Positions 9,176 through 18,551 of a stretch of 60,096 bases of DNA are shown piece after piece. Position numbers and translations under genes: made by a program. A model generated the notes under the pieces. The model was not told the origin of the DNA. It saw nothing but the letters and a program-made list of their open reading frames with translations, and did not search any database. Position 1 is the first letter of the stretch, and every line of letters starts with the position of its first letter. The stretch lies in assembly GCA_963579995.1 (NCBI GenBank), contig CAUZIY010000002.1, positions 1 to 60,096 of the forward strand, given 5' to 3'. This DNA comes from UBA6626 sp963579995 (GTDB lineage: Bacteria; Planctomycetota; Phycisphaerae; Phycisphaerales; Phycisphaeraceae).

Positions 9176-10438
9176 CTAATCTCTCAACGTGGCCTTAAGA
9201 CGTACTGGCTTGGCCACTAAGTCTAATGCTTCATCAATGTTATTGGTTACTACGTCAGCAGAACGCAGTAATTCACCGCTGGCACCTTCAGGACCAATCA
9301 CGGCAATTCCAATCGCTGCAGCCTTGACCATCTCAACATCGTTACGCCCATTGCCAATTGCAACAAGGGATTCAGCGCCAAGTTCCTCGATGCGTTTACG
9401 CTTGTCGTCACCTGTCTTAATAATCTCGACATGAACCGGCAAATTAGCCCATGAAGATTCGGCCAATCCAAAGGTGTCCGCCGTCAACACCGTGATACGG
9501 ATTCGCGTGGCAAGGTCCCGGATGCGATCGGCCACGCCAGGAAGCAAGTTGCCATCTCGCGATGTGGTGCCGTTCATGTCAAGCACCAGTCGTGCCAAAG
9601 TCATGGGTGCCCGCCCGGGCAGATCCACAGTGCGGCGAAAGGCAACCACTGTCTTGGGGTTAGTGTCCAGCGAAATGAGTTTAGATGTAACGCCATTCAC
9701 ATTGAACTCGTATTTAACAAACCCTACAACCGCACCGCCATCCGGAAAGATCGCGTCATCAACCACAAAACTAGTTGATGGACACCAAACATGAATCACG
9801 CTATTTCTCTCAATGATTCTATGCCAGTGCAAGTGACCGTTGCCCACCAGTTTCACAACTGGCCGACCTAATCGCTCAAGTAACTCGCCACGGGGGATTG
9901 GATCAAAACCCCAATACTGACTAGGGCCACAGAGTGTTTCGTTGGGTTTATTCAGATATGGCGCTGCGTGAAGAAATATTGCAACTTGCTCATGCCTGGA
10001 TTCAGCCGCGGCGAGAATCTCGTCGAGCCACGCAAACTGCTCAACCTCTTCATGAAATGAAGATCCCAACACCTGTGTGTTGATGCCTATTAGGCTCCAC
10101 CCGTCACGCCGTACATGAAACCGATCACTTTTGAAAGTTGCTTTCCACTTTTCAAGGTATTCAGGCTTTACCTCATGTTTCTCACCCCGCTTGTCACCCA
10201 CATCATGATTACCGGGAATCACATGTACCGGCGCCGAAAAAAGATCCAGTTGAGATTTGACGCGATCAAAAACGCCAGCATGAATGTGTCCGTCTGCAGA
10301 CACATCGCCAGTCACTATCACTAAGTCTGGACCTTCCGCATCGACACGTGCGCGAATCTCATCAAAGTCTACCTTGCACTGACCATGATGCAGATCCAGA
10401 TGCATATCTGAGATCTGTACAACTGTGAAAAGGCCCAT
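9176..10438 (-). CDS. Metallophosphoesterase fused to a COG4087-type HAD hydrolase
   Basis: A two-domain predicted phosphatase of 420 residues. Residues 1-260 form a calcineurin-like metallophosphoesterase with the full metal set: D11-x-H13, GD at 44-45, GNHD at 76-79, a late LHAAP His near 157 and GHLHWH at 201-206. Residues 268-420 match the small HAD family known as COG4087, 'soluble P-type ATPase': VDLPGR lead-in, DMNGT (287-291, Asp287 as the likely nucleophile), VLTADTFG, a conserved Lys in KTGDDK, and IGNGRNDVEM. A longer frame reaches 10567, but the ATG at 10438 is chosen because AAGGG lies about 10 nt upstream and the metallophosphoesterase fold begins there. I know the two domains as separate proteins, and their substrates are not evident. 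Confidence 0.85.
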   Translation of the reverse strand: MGLFTVVQISDMHLDLHHGQCKVDFDEIRARVDAEGPDLVIVTGDVSADGHIHAGVFDRVKSQLDLFSAPVHVIPGNHDVGDKRGEKHEVKPEYLEKWKATFKSDRFHVRRDGWSLIGINTQVLGSSFHEEVEQFAWLDEILAAAESRHEQVAIFLHAAPYLNKPNETLCGPSQYWGFDPIPRGELLERLGRPVVKLVGNGHLHWHRIIERNSVIHVWCPSTSFVVDDAIFPDGGAVVGFVKYEFNVNGVTSKLISLDTNPKTVVAFRRTVDLPGRAPMTLARLVLDMNGTTSRDGNLLPGVADRIRDLATRIRITVLTADTFGLAESSWANLPVHVEIIKTGDDKRKRIEELGAESLVAIGNGRNDVEMVKAAAIGIAVIGPEGASGELLRSADVVTNNIDEALDLVAKPVRLKATLRD

Positions 10439-10584
10439 CTGGTGTTCACCCTTGCGCAAATAATCCACTCTTTCCCCACCGCCCACAAGATAATACGCGA
10501 AACATGACGTTATTGTAAGATACGAAATGTCAGGTGCTGTAAACCTGTGTTGAACGATCAAATTCAATCGAGACCGGACAGGTC

Positions 10585-13038
10585 ATGAGAAGTTGGACGA
10601 CATTCCTAACGACCGCTGGTCTCGTAGCTGCTGCAATAGTTTTAGTGATTGCGGTAATGCAGGGAACCAATTCAATGGGGCAGATCCAGGCCAATCACGT
10701 CCACAGTACCGCCAAGTCTAAAACCCCAAAGTTCACCAATGAGCTTATCCATGAAACTAGTCCATACCTGCTCCAGCATGCGCACAATCCAGTGAACTGG
10801 TTTCCATGGGGAGACAAAGCATTTGAAGCATCACGGCAGACGGGCAAACCAATATTTCTAAGTGTTGGCTACTCAACGTGCTATTGGTGCCATGTCATGG
10901 AAAGGCAATGCTTCGAGAATGAGGAAATTGCCAAGCAGATGAATGCCCAATTTATCTGCGTCAAAGTCGATCGCGAAGAACGGCCGGACATTGACAATAT
11001 CTATATGGCTGCCACCCAAATGATATCCGGCGGCGGCGGATGGCCGATGAGTGTGTTCCTCACGCCACCTGGTGCGAATGGTCCCAATGATCCGGGGCTC
11101 AAGCCCTTTTACGCCGGGACTTATTTTCCACCTGTCGGTCAGTATGGAAGACCTGGCTTTCCCCAGATCATGGAGGGAATCACAAATGCCTGGGCAACCC
11201 GACGGAAAGAAATCCTTAAGAGCGCCGAAGATATTGCAACATCAATTCAGACCCACTTGGGCCAACTGGAACGTGAAGGTGATCTGAGTATTGGCTTGGT
11301 CCAAACCACAACAACTCAACTGCTACGTAGCTATGATCCAACTTATGGCGGTTTTGGAAGTGCGCCTAAATTCCCCACACCAAACAATCTCATGCTACTT
11401 TTTGCCGTCTATCAAAACGATGGCGACCAGAACATTTTGGATGCGGTAGACCATACGCTTGAACGCATGGCACGTGGCGGCATCTACGACCAGGTTGGTG
11501 GAGGATTTCATCGCTATTCAACTGATGACAAATGGCTGGTGCCGCATTTTGAAAAAATGCTTTACGACAATGGCCAACTCGTCGAGGCCTACCTAACTGC
11601 ACACGCTATCCGTCCCAACTCCAAAGATCCACAGTTTTTTGCGCGTGTTGTCCGTGAAACTTGTGATTACGTACTACGAGAAATGACCGACTCAACTGGC
11701 ACATTCTGGTCAGCTCAAGACGCGGAGGTCGATGCCCGGGAAGGACTGAACTATCTATGGACACCCAAACAGATCAAAAAGGCTGTTGGCGATGAAAAGC
11801 TGGCGGCTCTAGCAACACAGCTGTATGGACTCGATGAAGGCACAAACTTCCAAGACCCCCACCATCGTGATGAGCCGCCAGCAAACGTACTCTATTTGCC
11901 ACTTCGTCTCGACGAACTCGCACTGCTCCGCAATACACCGCTAGAAGAATTGCTTGCTGCACGGCAAGCAATTAACCAGAAGATGTATCCCGTGCGAACG
12001 CAACGCAAACAACCAGCCACAGACGATAAAATAATCGTCAGTTGGAATGGGATTATGATCGGTGCGCTGGCAATGGCTGGCCGCCAATTGGAAGAATCGG
12101 GCTACACCGACGCCGCTATTAGAGCCGCACGCTATATTCTCGAAAATATGCGGCAAGACGATGGCGCACTCAACCGCACCATGCGTAAAGGCAGGGTCAA
12201 GATCAACGCATTCCTAGATGACTATGCATTTTTGGTCCACGGCTTACTTGAGATCTATCGCACCAATCACGACCAGTACTGGCTTGACAGCGCCAAAGAC
12301 CTGATCACGGTTGCCCGGAAACGTTTTGCTGCTCCAGGTGGTGGCTACTACGACACCCTTGCCGACCAACCCGACTTATTTGTCCGTACACGCAGCACTC
12401 ATGACGGAGCGATTCCAACAGGCAACTCGCAGATGATTCACAACTTGATCGACCTGTACGAGCTGACCAACAATGAGGAACACCTTGATCTGGCAGTCAA
12501 GGATTTACAGTCATTTGTCGGCGTGCTCACAGATCGTGGATATGTACTAGCACATATGCAGCATGCACTTCTGCGTGCCATTAAAGCTGATCCTAAACGA
12601 ATCCGTGACACGGAAACAACAGCAACACCAACGGGGAACGGTCCCGTCTCTATCAAGGCGGATCTGGGGGCGCATAATCTCAATGATGACACACCCTTCC
12701 GTATCACACTAAACATCCAGGATGGATTCCATATCAATGCCAATGACCCCGGCATGGATAATTTGATTGCTACCAGCGTTTCCCTTATGGGTACTGACGG
12801 TGTGAAACTAGAGGTTGCGTACCCCAGCGGTGAATCAAAAACATACCCTTACAGCGATGATCCCATCAATGTTTATGAAGGCCATGTTGTCATCGATGTC
12901 AAAATAATCAAAACAGGTGAAACATCCTCAACCGGTAGCCCTAAACTAACGCTAACTTATCAAGCCTGTACCGACCAAGCGTGCCTGTTGCCCACAACGG
13001 TCGATATACCGATTCAGATTAGATTGGCAGATGATTGA
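10585..13038 (+). CDS. YyaL/DUF255 thioredoxin-domain protein with C-terminal DsbD-alpha-like domain
   Basis: An 817-residue, probably membrane-anchored and exported protein. A hydrophobic segment at about residues 8-26 is a signal anchor. Residues 50-165 are the YyaL/SSP411-type thioredoxin domain, with HETSPYLLQHAHNPV followed by the redox pair C99-Y-W-C102 and GGWPMSVFL. Residues about 250-640 form the (alpha/alpha)-barrel part, including GGIYDQVGGGFHRYS. The last 130 residues resemble the periplasmic N-terminal domain of DsbD, ending in a YQACTDQACLLP motif whose two Cys could exchange disulfides. Typical YyaL proteins (about 650-700 residues) lack this extension. Its 3' end overlaps tatD by 8 nt. 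Confidence 0.88.
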   Translation: MRSWTTFLTTAGLVAAAIVLVIAVMQGTNSMGQIQANHVHSTAKSKTPKFTNELIHETSPYLLQHAHNPVNWFPWGDKAFEASRQTGKPIFLSVGYSTCYWCHVMERQCFENEEIAKQMNAQFICVKVDREERPDIDNIYMAATQMISGGGGWPMSVFLTPPGANGPNDPGLKPFYAGTYFPPVGQYGRPGFPQIMEGITNAWATRRKEILKSAEDIATSIQTHLGQLEREGDLSIGLVQTTTTQLLRSYDPTYGGFGSAPKFPTPNNLMLLFAVYQNDGDQNILDAVDHTLERMARGGIYDQVGGGFHRYSTDDKWLVPHFEKMLYDNGQLVEAYLTAHAIRPNSKDPQFFARVVRETCDYVLREMTDSTGTFWSAQDAEVDAREGLNYLWTPKQIKKAVGDEKLAALATQLYGLDEGTNFQDPHHRDEPPANVLYLPLRLDELALLRNTPLEELLAARQAINQKMYPVRTQRKQPATDDKIIVSWNGIMIGALAMAGRQLEESGYTDAAIRAARYILENMRQDDGALNRTMRKGRVKINAFLDDYAFLVHGLLEIYRTNHDQYWLDSAKDLITVARKRFAAPGGGYYDTLADQPDLFVRTRSTHDGAIPTGNSQMIHNLIDLYELTNNEEHLDLAVKDLQSFVGVLTDRGYVLAHMQHALLRAIKADPKRIRDTETTATPTGNGPVSIKADLGAHNLNDDTPFRITLNIQDGFHINANDPGMDNLIATSVSLMGTDGVKLEVAYPSGESKTYPYSDDPINVYEGHVVIDVKIIKTGETSSTGSPKLTLTYQACTDQACLLPTTVDIPIQIRLADD

Positions 13039-13819
13039 TACACACTGCCACCTAACCTATTCCGGTCTACGCGAACAAGTTTGCGAAGTCATTAATCGCG
13101 CCAGAATCGCAGGTGTCGACCGCATGATCAGCGTCGGCACCACGCCTGACGATGCCCAACAAGCCATTAAAACGGCCGAGCAGTTTGAAGGTGTCTATGC
13201 AACCGTTGGCGTGCATCCGCATTACGCGTCCGACTGGACCGATCAATCTCGCATCACCGATGCAATTCTAGAAATCTCACAACATCCAAAGGTGGTGGCG
13301 ATAGGAGAAATGGGCTTGGATAAACACTATCCAGATCCACCACTCGACCAGCAACGAAGTTTGCTTGCATGGCAGTTAGAAGCGGTTCAACAACTTCACG
13401 ATCTACCTGTCATCATCCACAACCGGGAAGCAACAGATGAGGTCCTTTATCTTCTGAGACAGTCCGGCATACCTGGTCATCGTTTTGTCTTCCACTGTTT
13501 TACCGGTAATGCTAGTGAACTTGATGCAATCCTTGCATTTGGCGCCATGGTGAGTTTCACAGGAATCATTACGTTTAATAGTGCCATAGAACTTGCCAAA
13601 GCCAGTGATCGCGTACCAATCGATCGTCTCATGATTGAAACGGACTCACCTTATTTAACACCCGTACCTTATCGCAAGATTCGCCCAAATGAACCACAGT
13701 ATGTCATTCATGTCGCTCAGTTTATTGCCCAGCGACGCGACCTAAGTGTTGACAATTTCACCCAACAAACTGACCTCAATGCTGATCACTTCTTCGCATT
13801 CTCGTTCAACTCACCGTAA
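13031..13819 (+). CDS. tatD: TatD family metal-dependent hydrolase
   Basis: A predicted Mg2+-dependent 3'-5' DNase/RNase of the amidohydrolase-fold TatD family, 262 residues. Metal ligands are visible: MIDTHCHL at the start, GEMGLDKHY near residue 98, HNRE near 135, HCFTG near 158 and ETDSPYLTPVP near 210. Length and order are standard. The ATG lies inside the end of the YyaL-like gene (8 nt overlap), so translation is probably coupled. TatD is a housekeeping nuclease and the pairing with YyaL suggests co-transcription rather than shared function. Confidence 0.92.
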   Translation: MIDTHCHLTYSGLREQVCEVINRARIAGVDRMISVGTTPDDAQQAIKTAEQFEGVYATVGVHPHYASDWTDQSRITDAILEISQHPKVVAIGEMGLDKHYPDPPLDQQRSLLAWQLEAVQQLHDLPVIIHNREATDEVLYLLRQSGIPGHRFVFHCFTGNASELDAILAFGAMVSFTGIITFNSAIELAKASDRVPIDRLMIETDSPYLTPVPYRKIRPNEPQYVIHVAQFIAQRRDLSVDNFTQQTDLNADHFFAFSFNSP

Positions 13820-13885
13820 TCAATAGGTCATATATCGCAATACAACTTAAGGGCTCGACGACGGAATGCCGATTTGGCTCAATAG

Positions 13886-14134
13886 ATGAATGGGCCCGAC
13901 TATATCATCGACCTCGATAGGACAAAACCGCCTGCACCAGCTTCGCAGAACAAGACGGCCTGCCAAGGCCGGACCTGGCTCGCGATCCGGTGGCGATGCT
14001 GCCAGGTTTACAGCCGCGTCTACTGCAATAGAAAAGGCTTGGCTTATGTTGGACACTGCCCACGCTGCAGTCGGCCCCTAAGAATCCGAATCGCACCCAA
14101 TGGCACCAACCATCGATTTTTTGAGGCGGTGTAA
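13886..14134 (+). CDS. Small conserved zinc-ribbon protein
   Basis: An 82-residue basic protein of unknown function. The C-terminal half has a treble-clef-like pattern: C38-C39, a VYSRVY strand, then GHC58-P-R-C61, followed by basic strands, a PNGT turn and an RFFEA end. The spacing of Cys, aromatic and Gly residues looks like a genuine fold. I associate this arrangement with small planctomycete hypothetical proteins, from memory and not from a search. The first 30 residues are probably disordered. There is no Shine-Dalgarno before the ATG. The sequence to 14286 holds nothing else I recognise. Confidence 0.6.
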   Translation: MNGPDYIIDLDRTKPPAPASQNKTACQGRTWLAIRWRCCQVYSRVYCNRKGLAYVGHCPRCSRPLRIRIAPNGTNHRFFEAV

Positions 14135-14286
14135 CCATCAAATCTTTCTTGGTTCTTGTTGTGCCACCCGTGATGATAAATCATTTTCGTCAAGATAGAT
14201 ACAATCCGTTATCAGCAGGTAAAAATAGCTGTAAATCATAATATTTATTAGGCTCGGCCAAATCTTCAGGTTACAATAACCCCTAG

Positions 14287-14862
14287 ATGGAAGATGGTGC
14301 CAATCAAGGTCAACCACACGTTGTCGGCGCGGAGGAAAACCTACGTTGTGTGGTATTTGTCGGTCGCCATAGACCTGAACACAAAGCGCTCCAAGAAGGT
14401 TTAGCCAAACGCTGGAGAAAACTGTGTGTGGCCACTAATACACCAAGCGTTATGGCTGAATTGGGCACTGAGCCAACGAGCACGCTCATTGTGCTTGAAC
14501 CAAGTTATGTGCCCCGCCTAGGGCAGTTACTTGCAGCCGTTCAATATTATTTCCCGAAGGTAATCTGCCGCCAAATCTCCTATACAGATAATGATGGACG
14601 GTTACACCTTACGATGCTAGCATCTGAGATAGATAACGAGCTTTCGCCCTCATTAGATGTTGATGATGCACAAGATCAAACCATTGAACAGGCTCCGCAT
14701 CCTTCACACGACGCAACTCAATCAACCGAACATATGCCAGAATCCCAACCCCACCCGTCGCCACTGGTCTCTGCCGACGAATTAGCCATGTTGATTGGAC
14801 AGATTGATCCGGACGAATCTGATGGCGAGCATCGTCCCCATGACATGGAGGATCCATCGTGA
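14287..14862 (+). CDS. Receiver-like protein of unknown function
   Basis: A 191-residue protein in two parts. Residues 19-125 alternate hydrophobic strands and helices like a response-regulator receiver (LRCVVFVGRHRP, STLIVLEPS, KVICRQISY), but the phospho-acceptor Asp and conserved Lys are not in place, so phosphorylation is unlikely. Residues 125-191 are acidic and Pro/His rich, probably disordered. The stop overlaps the GTG start of the diguanylate cyclase by 4 nt, a strong sign of translational coupling and of a joint role in c-di-GMP signalling. A TACAAT at 14272-14277 lies 9 nt before the ATG, with no ribosome site between. I recognise no family. Confidence 0.7.
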   Translation: MEDGANQGQPHVVGAEENLRCVVFVGRHRPEHKALQEGLAKRWRKLCVATNTPSVMAELGTEPTSTLIVLEPSYVPRLGQLLAAVQYYFPKVICRQISYTDNDGRLHLTMLASEIDNELSPSLDVDDAQDQTIEQAPHPSHDATQSTEHMPESQPHPSPLVSADELAMLIGQIDPDESDGEHRPHDMEDPS

Positions 14863-16316
14863 AGCAGCCAGGCCACATGCTTTCGTCTGTTAGTGACTCA
14901 ACGGGCACAACCGATGATCCAACTGTCAACTGTCTGCCAACTCACTTGCTAATTGCCAGCACTGATTCACTGCTCCAGTGGAGAATCCAGAATGAGATTG
15001 AACACAGAAAACTGATCTCCGGGATAACCTGCGTAGATGGGTTCTTGATGGCAATGGGGCATATTGCATCAGGTAGAAACAATGGTAATCGCCTAGTTGT
15101 ACTCGGCCATATCAAGGACCTTGCCGATGGTCTAGAACCAACGGCGACAGCTCTTCGCCGTTTAGCACCGGAAGCACTGTTGGTCTTAGTCGTAGATCAT
15201 CAATCAAAAGATGAGGCCGCCCGTGTGGTTCAAGCCGGATTCGATCACATTCTAGATGAACCAGTCGACCCCCAACAACTACTTTGCTTGATTTCGCCCG
15301 ATCAGGGGCATCGTCCCACCAATACGCCGCACGATTCTGTAACCCAACCAACCAATTCGGAACTCAAAGCAGATGCCATAATAGCCAAGGCTCTTCATGA
15401 AGGCGCCAGATCCAGCCCATCACAAGACCTCAAGCAAGCTGTTTTAAACGATCTGCAGGGCGATCAACTTGGTGACATCGACCTGATCGATTCTCTGCTC
15501 CTAAGCAAACAAAAACTCCGTCAGCTTGCAATGAAAATGCTTGCAGACCACAGCAAGATTAAACACGTTGCACTCGCTGAATCTTCAGATCAACTTCCAG
15601 CTCACCATTCTTGCGTCCCCGTACGACACCATGACCAGGAATATGGAGTGCTACATGCTCCACTACCGGTAACGGTTGTCAACCTGGAACCCTGGGCAGA
15701 CTGGCTCGCACGATGGCTCGCGCTGGAGGGCCGTATGCATCAACTACGGGACTGGGCACTCCATGATGAACTGACTGGCGTGTGGAACCGCCGATACCTC
15801 AACAGCTATCTTGATACGCTGGTGAATCGGGCAAAGTCCCAGCGATTCTGTATTACGGTGCTACTTTTCGATATCGATGACTTCAAACTGTATAACGACC
15901 GCTACGGCCACGCTGCCGGCGATGAAATCCTCCGTGAAGCAGCGAGACTTATCACATCGGTCGTACGTGACCATGATGTAGTGGCGAGAATTGGTGGTGA
16001 TGAATTTATTGTCGTGTTCTGGGATGCTGAAGGCCCGCGTCGTCCCAACAGCCAGCATCCAGCAACGGTCCGTACTGCCGCCACGCGATTCCAAAGAGCA
16101 ATCTGCCAGCATGAATTCCCCAAACTCGCTGAAGAGGCACCTGGTACATTGACCATTTCTGGCGGCCTGGCCAGTTTTCCATGGGACGGGCAAACACCAC
16201 AATCACTAATTGAAAAAGCAGATGAGATGGCACTGCAATCTAAGCAACAGGGTAAAAACGTGATCACTGTAGGTCCTGGCGTCCAGAACACCTGTGAAGT
16301 TCTCTTTCCTCAGTAA
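14859..16316 (+). CDS. Diguanylate cyclase (GGDEF) with degenerate receiver domain
   Basis: Predicted to make c-di-GMP from two GTP. In this 485-residue soluble protein, residues 27-148 resemble a receiver domain, but the acceptor region reads VVLGHIKD and the usual Lys-Pro is replaced by DEPVD, so it probably senses by binding rather than phosphorylation. Residues 190-290 look like a small GAF-like linker. The cyclase domain starts at HDELTGVWNRRYL and carries an intact GGDEF at 379-383. RDHD, five residues upstream of GGDEF, fits the RxxD inhibitory site, so product feedback is likely. The start is GTG, overlapping the previous stop as GTGA. Confidence 0.9.
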   Translation: MKQPGHMLSSVSDSTGTTDDPTVNCLPTHLLIASTDSLLQWRIQNEIEHRKLISGITCVDGFLMAMGHIASGRNNGNRLVVLGHIKDLADGLEPTATALRRLAPEALLVLVVDHQSKDEAARVVQAGFDHILDEPVDPQQLLCLISPDQGHRPTNTPHDSVTQPTNSELKADAIIAKALHEGARSSPSQDLKQAVLNDLQGDQLGDIDLIDSLLLSKQKLRQLAMKMLADHSKIKHVALAESSDQLPAHHSCVPVRHHDQEYGVLHAPLPVTVVNLEPWADWLARWLALEGRMHQLRDWALHDELTGVWNRRYLNSYLDTLVNRAKSQRFCITVLLFDIDDFKLYNDRYGHAAGDEILREAARLITSVVRDHDVVARIGGDEFIVVFWDAEGPRRPNSQHPATVRTAATRFQRAICQHEFPKLAEEAPGTLTISGGLASFPWDGQTPQSLIEKADEMALQSKQQGKNVITVGPGVQNTCEVLFPQ

Positions 16317-16460
16317 ACCATCTAATCATACGATTGCGCCAATCATTAGCGGTTAGGCTTGACCCATTATCACTGGGCCGCGCCTTTCATGTCGTCGAAC
16401 AACCTGTAAATTCAACCATTATTAGATACCTATATATTATTTATGTGCATTTCCACCGTA

Positions 16461-16489
16461 TTGCGATTGCGGGCAATTCAACAGATAAT
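16461..16489 (+). promoter_or_regulatory. Candidate promoter of the transketolase gene
   Basis: TTGCGA (16461-16466) and GATAAT (16484-16489) are 17 nt apart, matching 4 of 6 and 5 of 6 consensus positions. They lie about 90 nt before the transketolase start. The rest of the 264 bp gap after the cyclase gene contains no gene I can support. Confidence 0.35.
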
Positions 16490-16580
16490 GGAGGACGCGA
16501 GCCACGGCTTTCCGGTTACCGCGGCCCCGAACGATTGGTGGATTTTCTCATCGTGACCCCTTGAGGCAAAGGAACGTTCA

Positions 16581-18551
16581 ATGTCATTTGACTCGACGAT
16601 ACACGCCAAAGCTGTGGAATTAACCAAGCTGAGTTACCAGATGACCGCCGCCGCGGGTTCCGGCCACCCCACATCGGCTGCTAGTTTGGCGCATCTGGTG
16701 ACAGTCTTGATGTACCAACACATGCGATGGGAACCGACTAATCCTGGACATATCTCTTCAGACCGACTCGTTCTCAGCGAAGGGCATGCTGTACCAATTA
16801 TTTATGCCGCCTGCGCCGACTTGGGTGTCACGATAGGAAAAGCCGGCGATGGCATGCGCTCGATGCAACTTCAAGATATCGAAACATTACGTGACATTGA
16901 TTCGTTAATCGATGGTCACCCAAATCCTGCTGTTGGATTTGACTTTTTTGATGCGGCGACTGGCTCGCTGGGACAAGGGCTTAGTATCGCAGCTGGCATT
17001 GCTGCTGGCGCTAAACTCGACGGTCTTGACAAGAGAATATTCTGTGTGATCGGCGATGGCGAGAGCCGTGAAGGTCAGATATGGGAAGCAGTAGATTTTA
17101 TCATCGATTTCGGACTCAAAGGCGTCTGTCCCATCTTTAACTGCAACGAATATGGTCAATCAGATACCGTCAGCGCACAGCAGTCGGGCGATGTACTTAC
17201 ATCAAAGCTTGAAGCTGCAGGCATGGCCGTCCTTCAAATTGATGGGCATAACCCCACCCAGATTCAAAATGCGCTGAGTAGCCATGCCCAAACAATGTAC
17301 GATCCCCAAGCAAACCCCGTGGCAATTGTCGCCGTTTGTGTCAAAGGCTGGGGCAGCCCATCCCAGCAAGGTGATGGGCACCATGGCAAGCCTGCTGACG
17401 GCGCTGACCTTGACCAAGCACTGACCGAACTCGAACAGACGGGACGTCAGGTTGGCGCAACGGCGGACATGTCACTGACAATCAGTACTATTTCCGCAAA
17501 AAAACCGGCTGCAGCCAACCGCAAGCCTATTATGAGTTTCTCTGAGGCAACAACCGCATTTGGCATGACTGATCAGGTTGCAAAGGGGAACTTCGCAACA
17601 CGCCGGGCCTATGGTCTAGCTCTACATGCACTAGGACAAGCATTTGATGATGTGGTTGCTCTGGACGCCGATGTTAAAAATTCGACCTTTGCCGAAGACT
17701 TCTATAAAGATGATCAACTACGGGATCGGTTTTTCGAATCACGTATTGCTGAACAAAACATGATTTCTGTCGCTGCCGGGCTGAGTGCTGCGGGCAAGAC
17801 GCCTTTTGTATCCACTTTTGCAAAGTTTTTGACTCGTGCTTATGACCAGATTGAAATGGCCATTAATAGTGGAGCAAACATAAACATCTGCGGATCACAT
17901 GCCGGCATTACCCTTGCCGCAGATGGTCCAAGCCAAATGGGACTGCCAGACGTTGCATGGTTCCGGTCGTGGACAACAGTTGCAAATCACAGTGGCTACC
18001 CAGCCTTCTATGTATTGCAACCGTCTGATGCCCACCAGGCATATGCCCTAACAGTTGCCATGGCGCAACATGAAGGCGCGTGTTATATCCGTACACTCCG
18101 ACCAGATGTCGAGTTTCTCTACGGAAACGAACATAAGTTTCACCTCGGTGGCCACGAGGTCCTGACTTCCGGGAGAGACCTGCTTATATGTGCCAGTGGA
18201 TACATGGTCCATGAAACCAACCGAGCCTTGGAAATGCTTGACGGGCAAGGCATCGACGCCACACTTGTCGATCTTTACAGCTTACCGTTCGATCAAGAAG
18301 CAATTCTTGACTTGGCCAACCAGAACAACGGTATGATTCTCACGATAGAAGATAATTACGGTGGTGGTATCGGCAGTGCGATTGCAGATGCAGTTTCGGC
18401 CGATGGCGGTGGGTTTAATGTACGCCAAATGTGTGTCCGTCGGATACCCAAAAGTGGCAAAACACCAGACGATGTCCTGGCCTATTGTGGGTTAAGTGCC
18501 GAACACATTGTTGCCCAGGCAATGTCCTTGCTGCAGTTGACGACTGCTTGA
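16581..18551 (+). CDS. tkt: Transketolase, mammalian-type subfamily
   Basis: Thiamine-diphosphate enzyme transferring two-carbon ketol units in the non-oxidative pentose phosphate pathway. The 656-residue chain holds all three domains. The motifs follow the animal-type branch rather than E. coli TktA: GHPTSAASLAHLV near residue 28, SEGHAVP, ATGSLGQGLSIAAG and the ThDP motif beginning GDGESREGQIWEA near 155, with NEYGQSD after it. The pyrimidine-binding Glu is in SRIAEQNMISVAAGL near 390. AAAGGAA precedes the ATG at normal spacing. It stands alone on the plus strand. Confidence 0.92.
   Translation: MSFDSTIHAKAVELTKLSYQMTAAAGSGHPTSAASLAHLVTVLMYQHMRWEPTNPGHISSDRLVLSEGHAVPIIYAACADLGVTIGKAGDGMRSMQLQDIETLRDIDSLIDGHPNPAVGFDFFDAATGSLGQGLSIAAGIAAGAKLDGLDKRIFCVIGDGESREGQIWEAVDFIIDFGLKGVCPIFNCNEYGQSDTVSAQQSGDVLTSKLEAAGMAVLQIDGHNPTQIQNALSSHAQTMYDPQANPVAIVAVCVKGWGSPSQQGDGHHGKPADGADLDQALTELEQTGRQVGATADMSLTISTISAKKPAAANRKPIMSFSEATTAFGMTDQVAKGNFATRRAYGLALHALGQAFDDVVALDADVKNSTFAEDFYKDDQLRDRFFESRIAEQNMISVAAGLSAAGKTPFVSTFAKFLTRAYDQIEMAINSGANINICGSHAGITLAADGPSQMGLPDVAWFRSWTTVANHSGYPAFYVLQPSDAHQAYALTVAMAQHEGACYIRTLRPDVEFLYGNEHKFHLGGHEVLTSGRDLLICASGYMVHETNRALEMLDGQGIDATLVDLYSLPFDQEAILDLANQNNGMILTIEDNYGGGIGSAIADAVSADGGGFNVRQMCVRRIPKSGKTPDDVLAYCGLSAEHIVAQAMSLLQLTTA

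Noticed and set aside
13905..14141. Minus-strand frame opposite the small zinc-ribbon gene
   Set aside because: The plus-strand frame has a coherent Cys pattern; the antisense frame does not.
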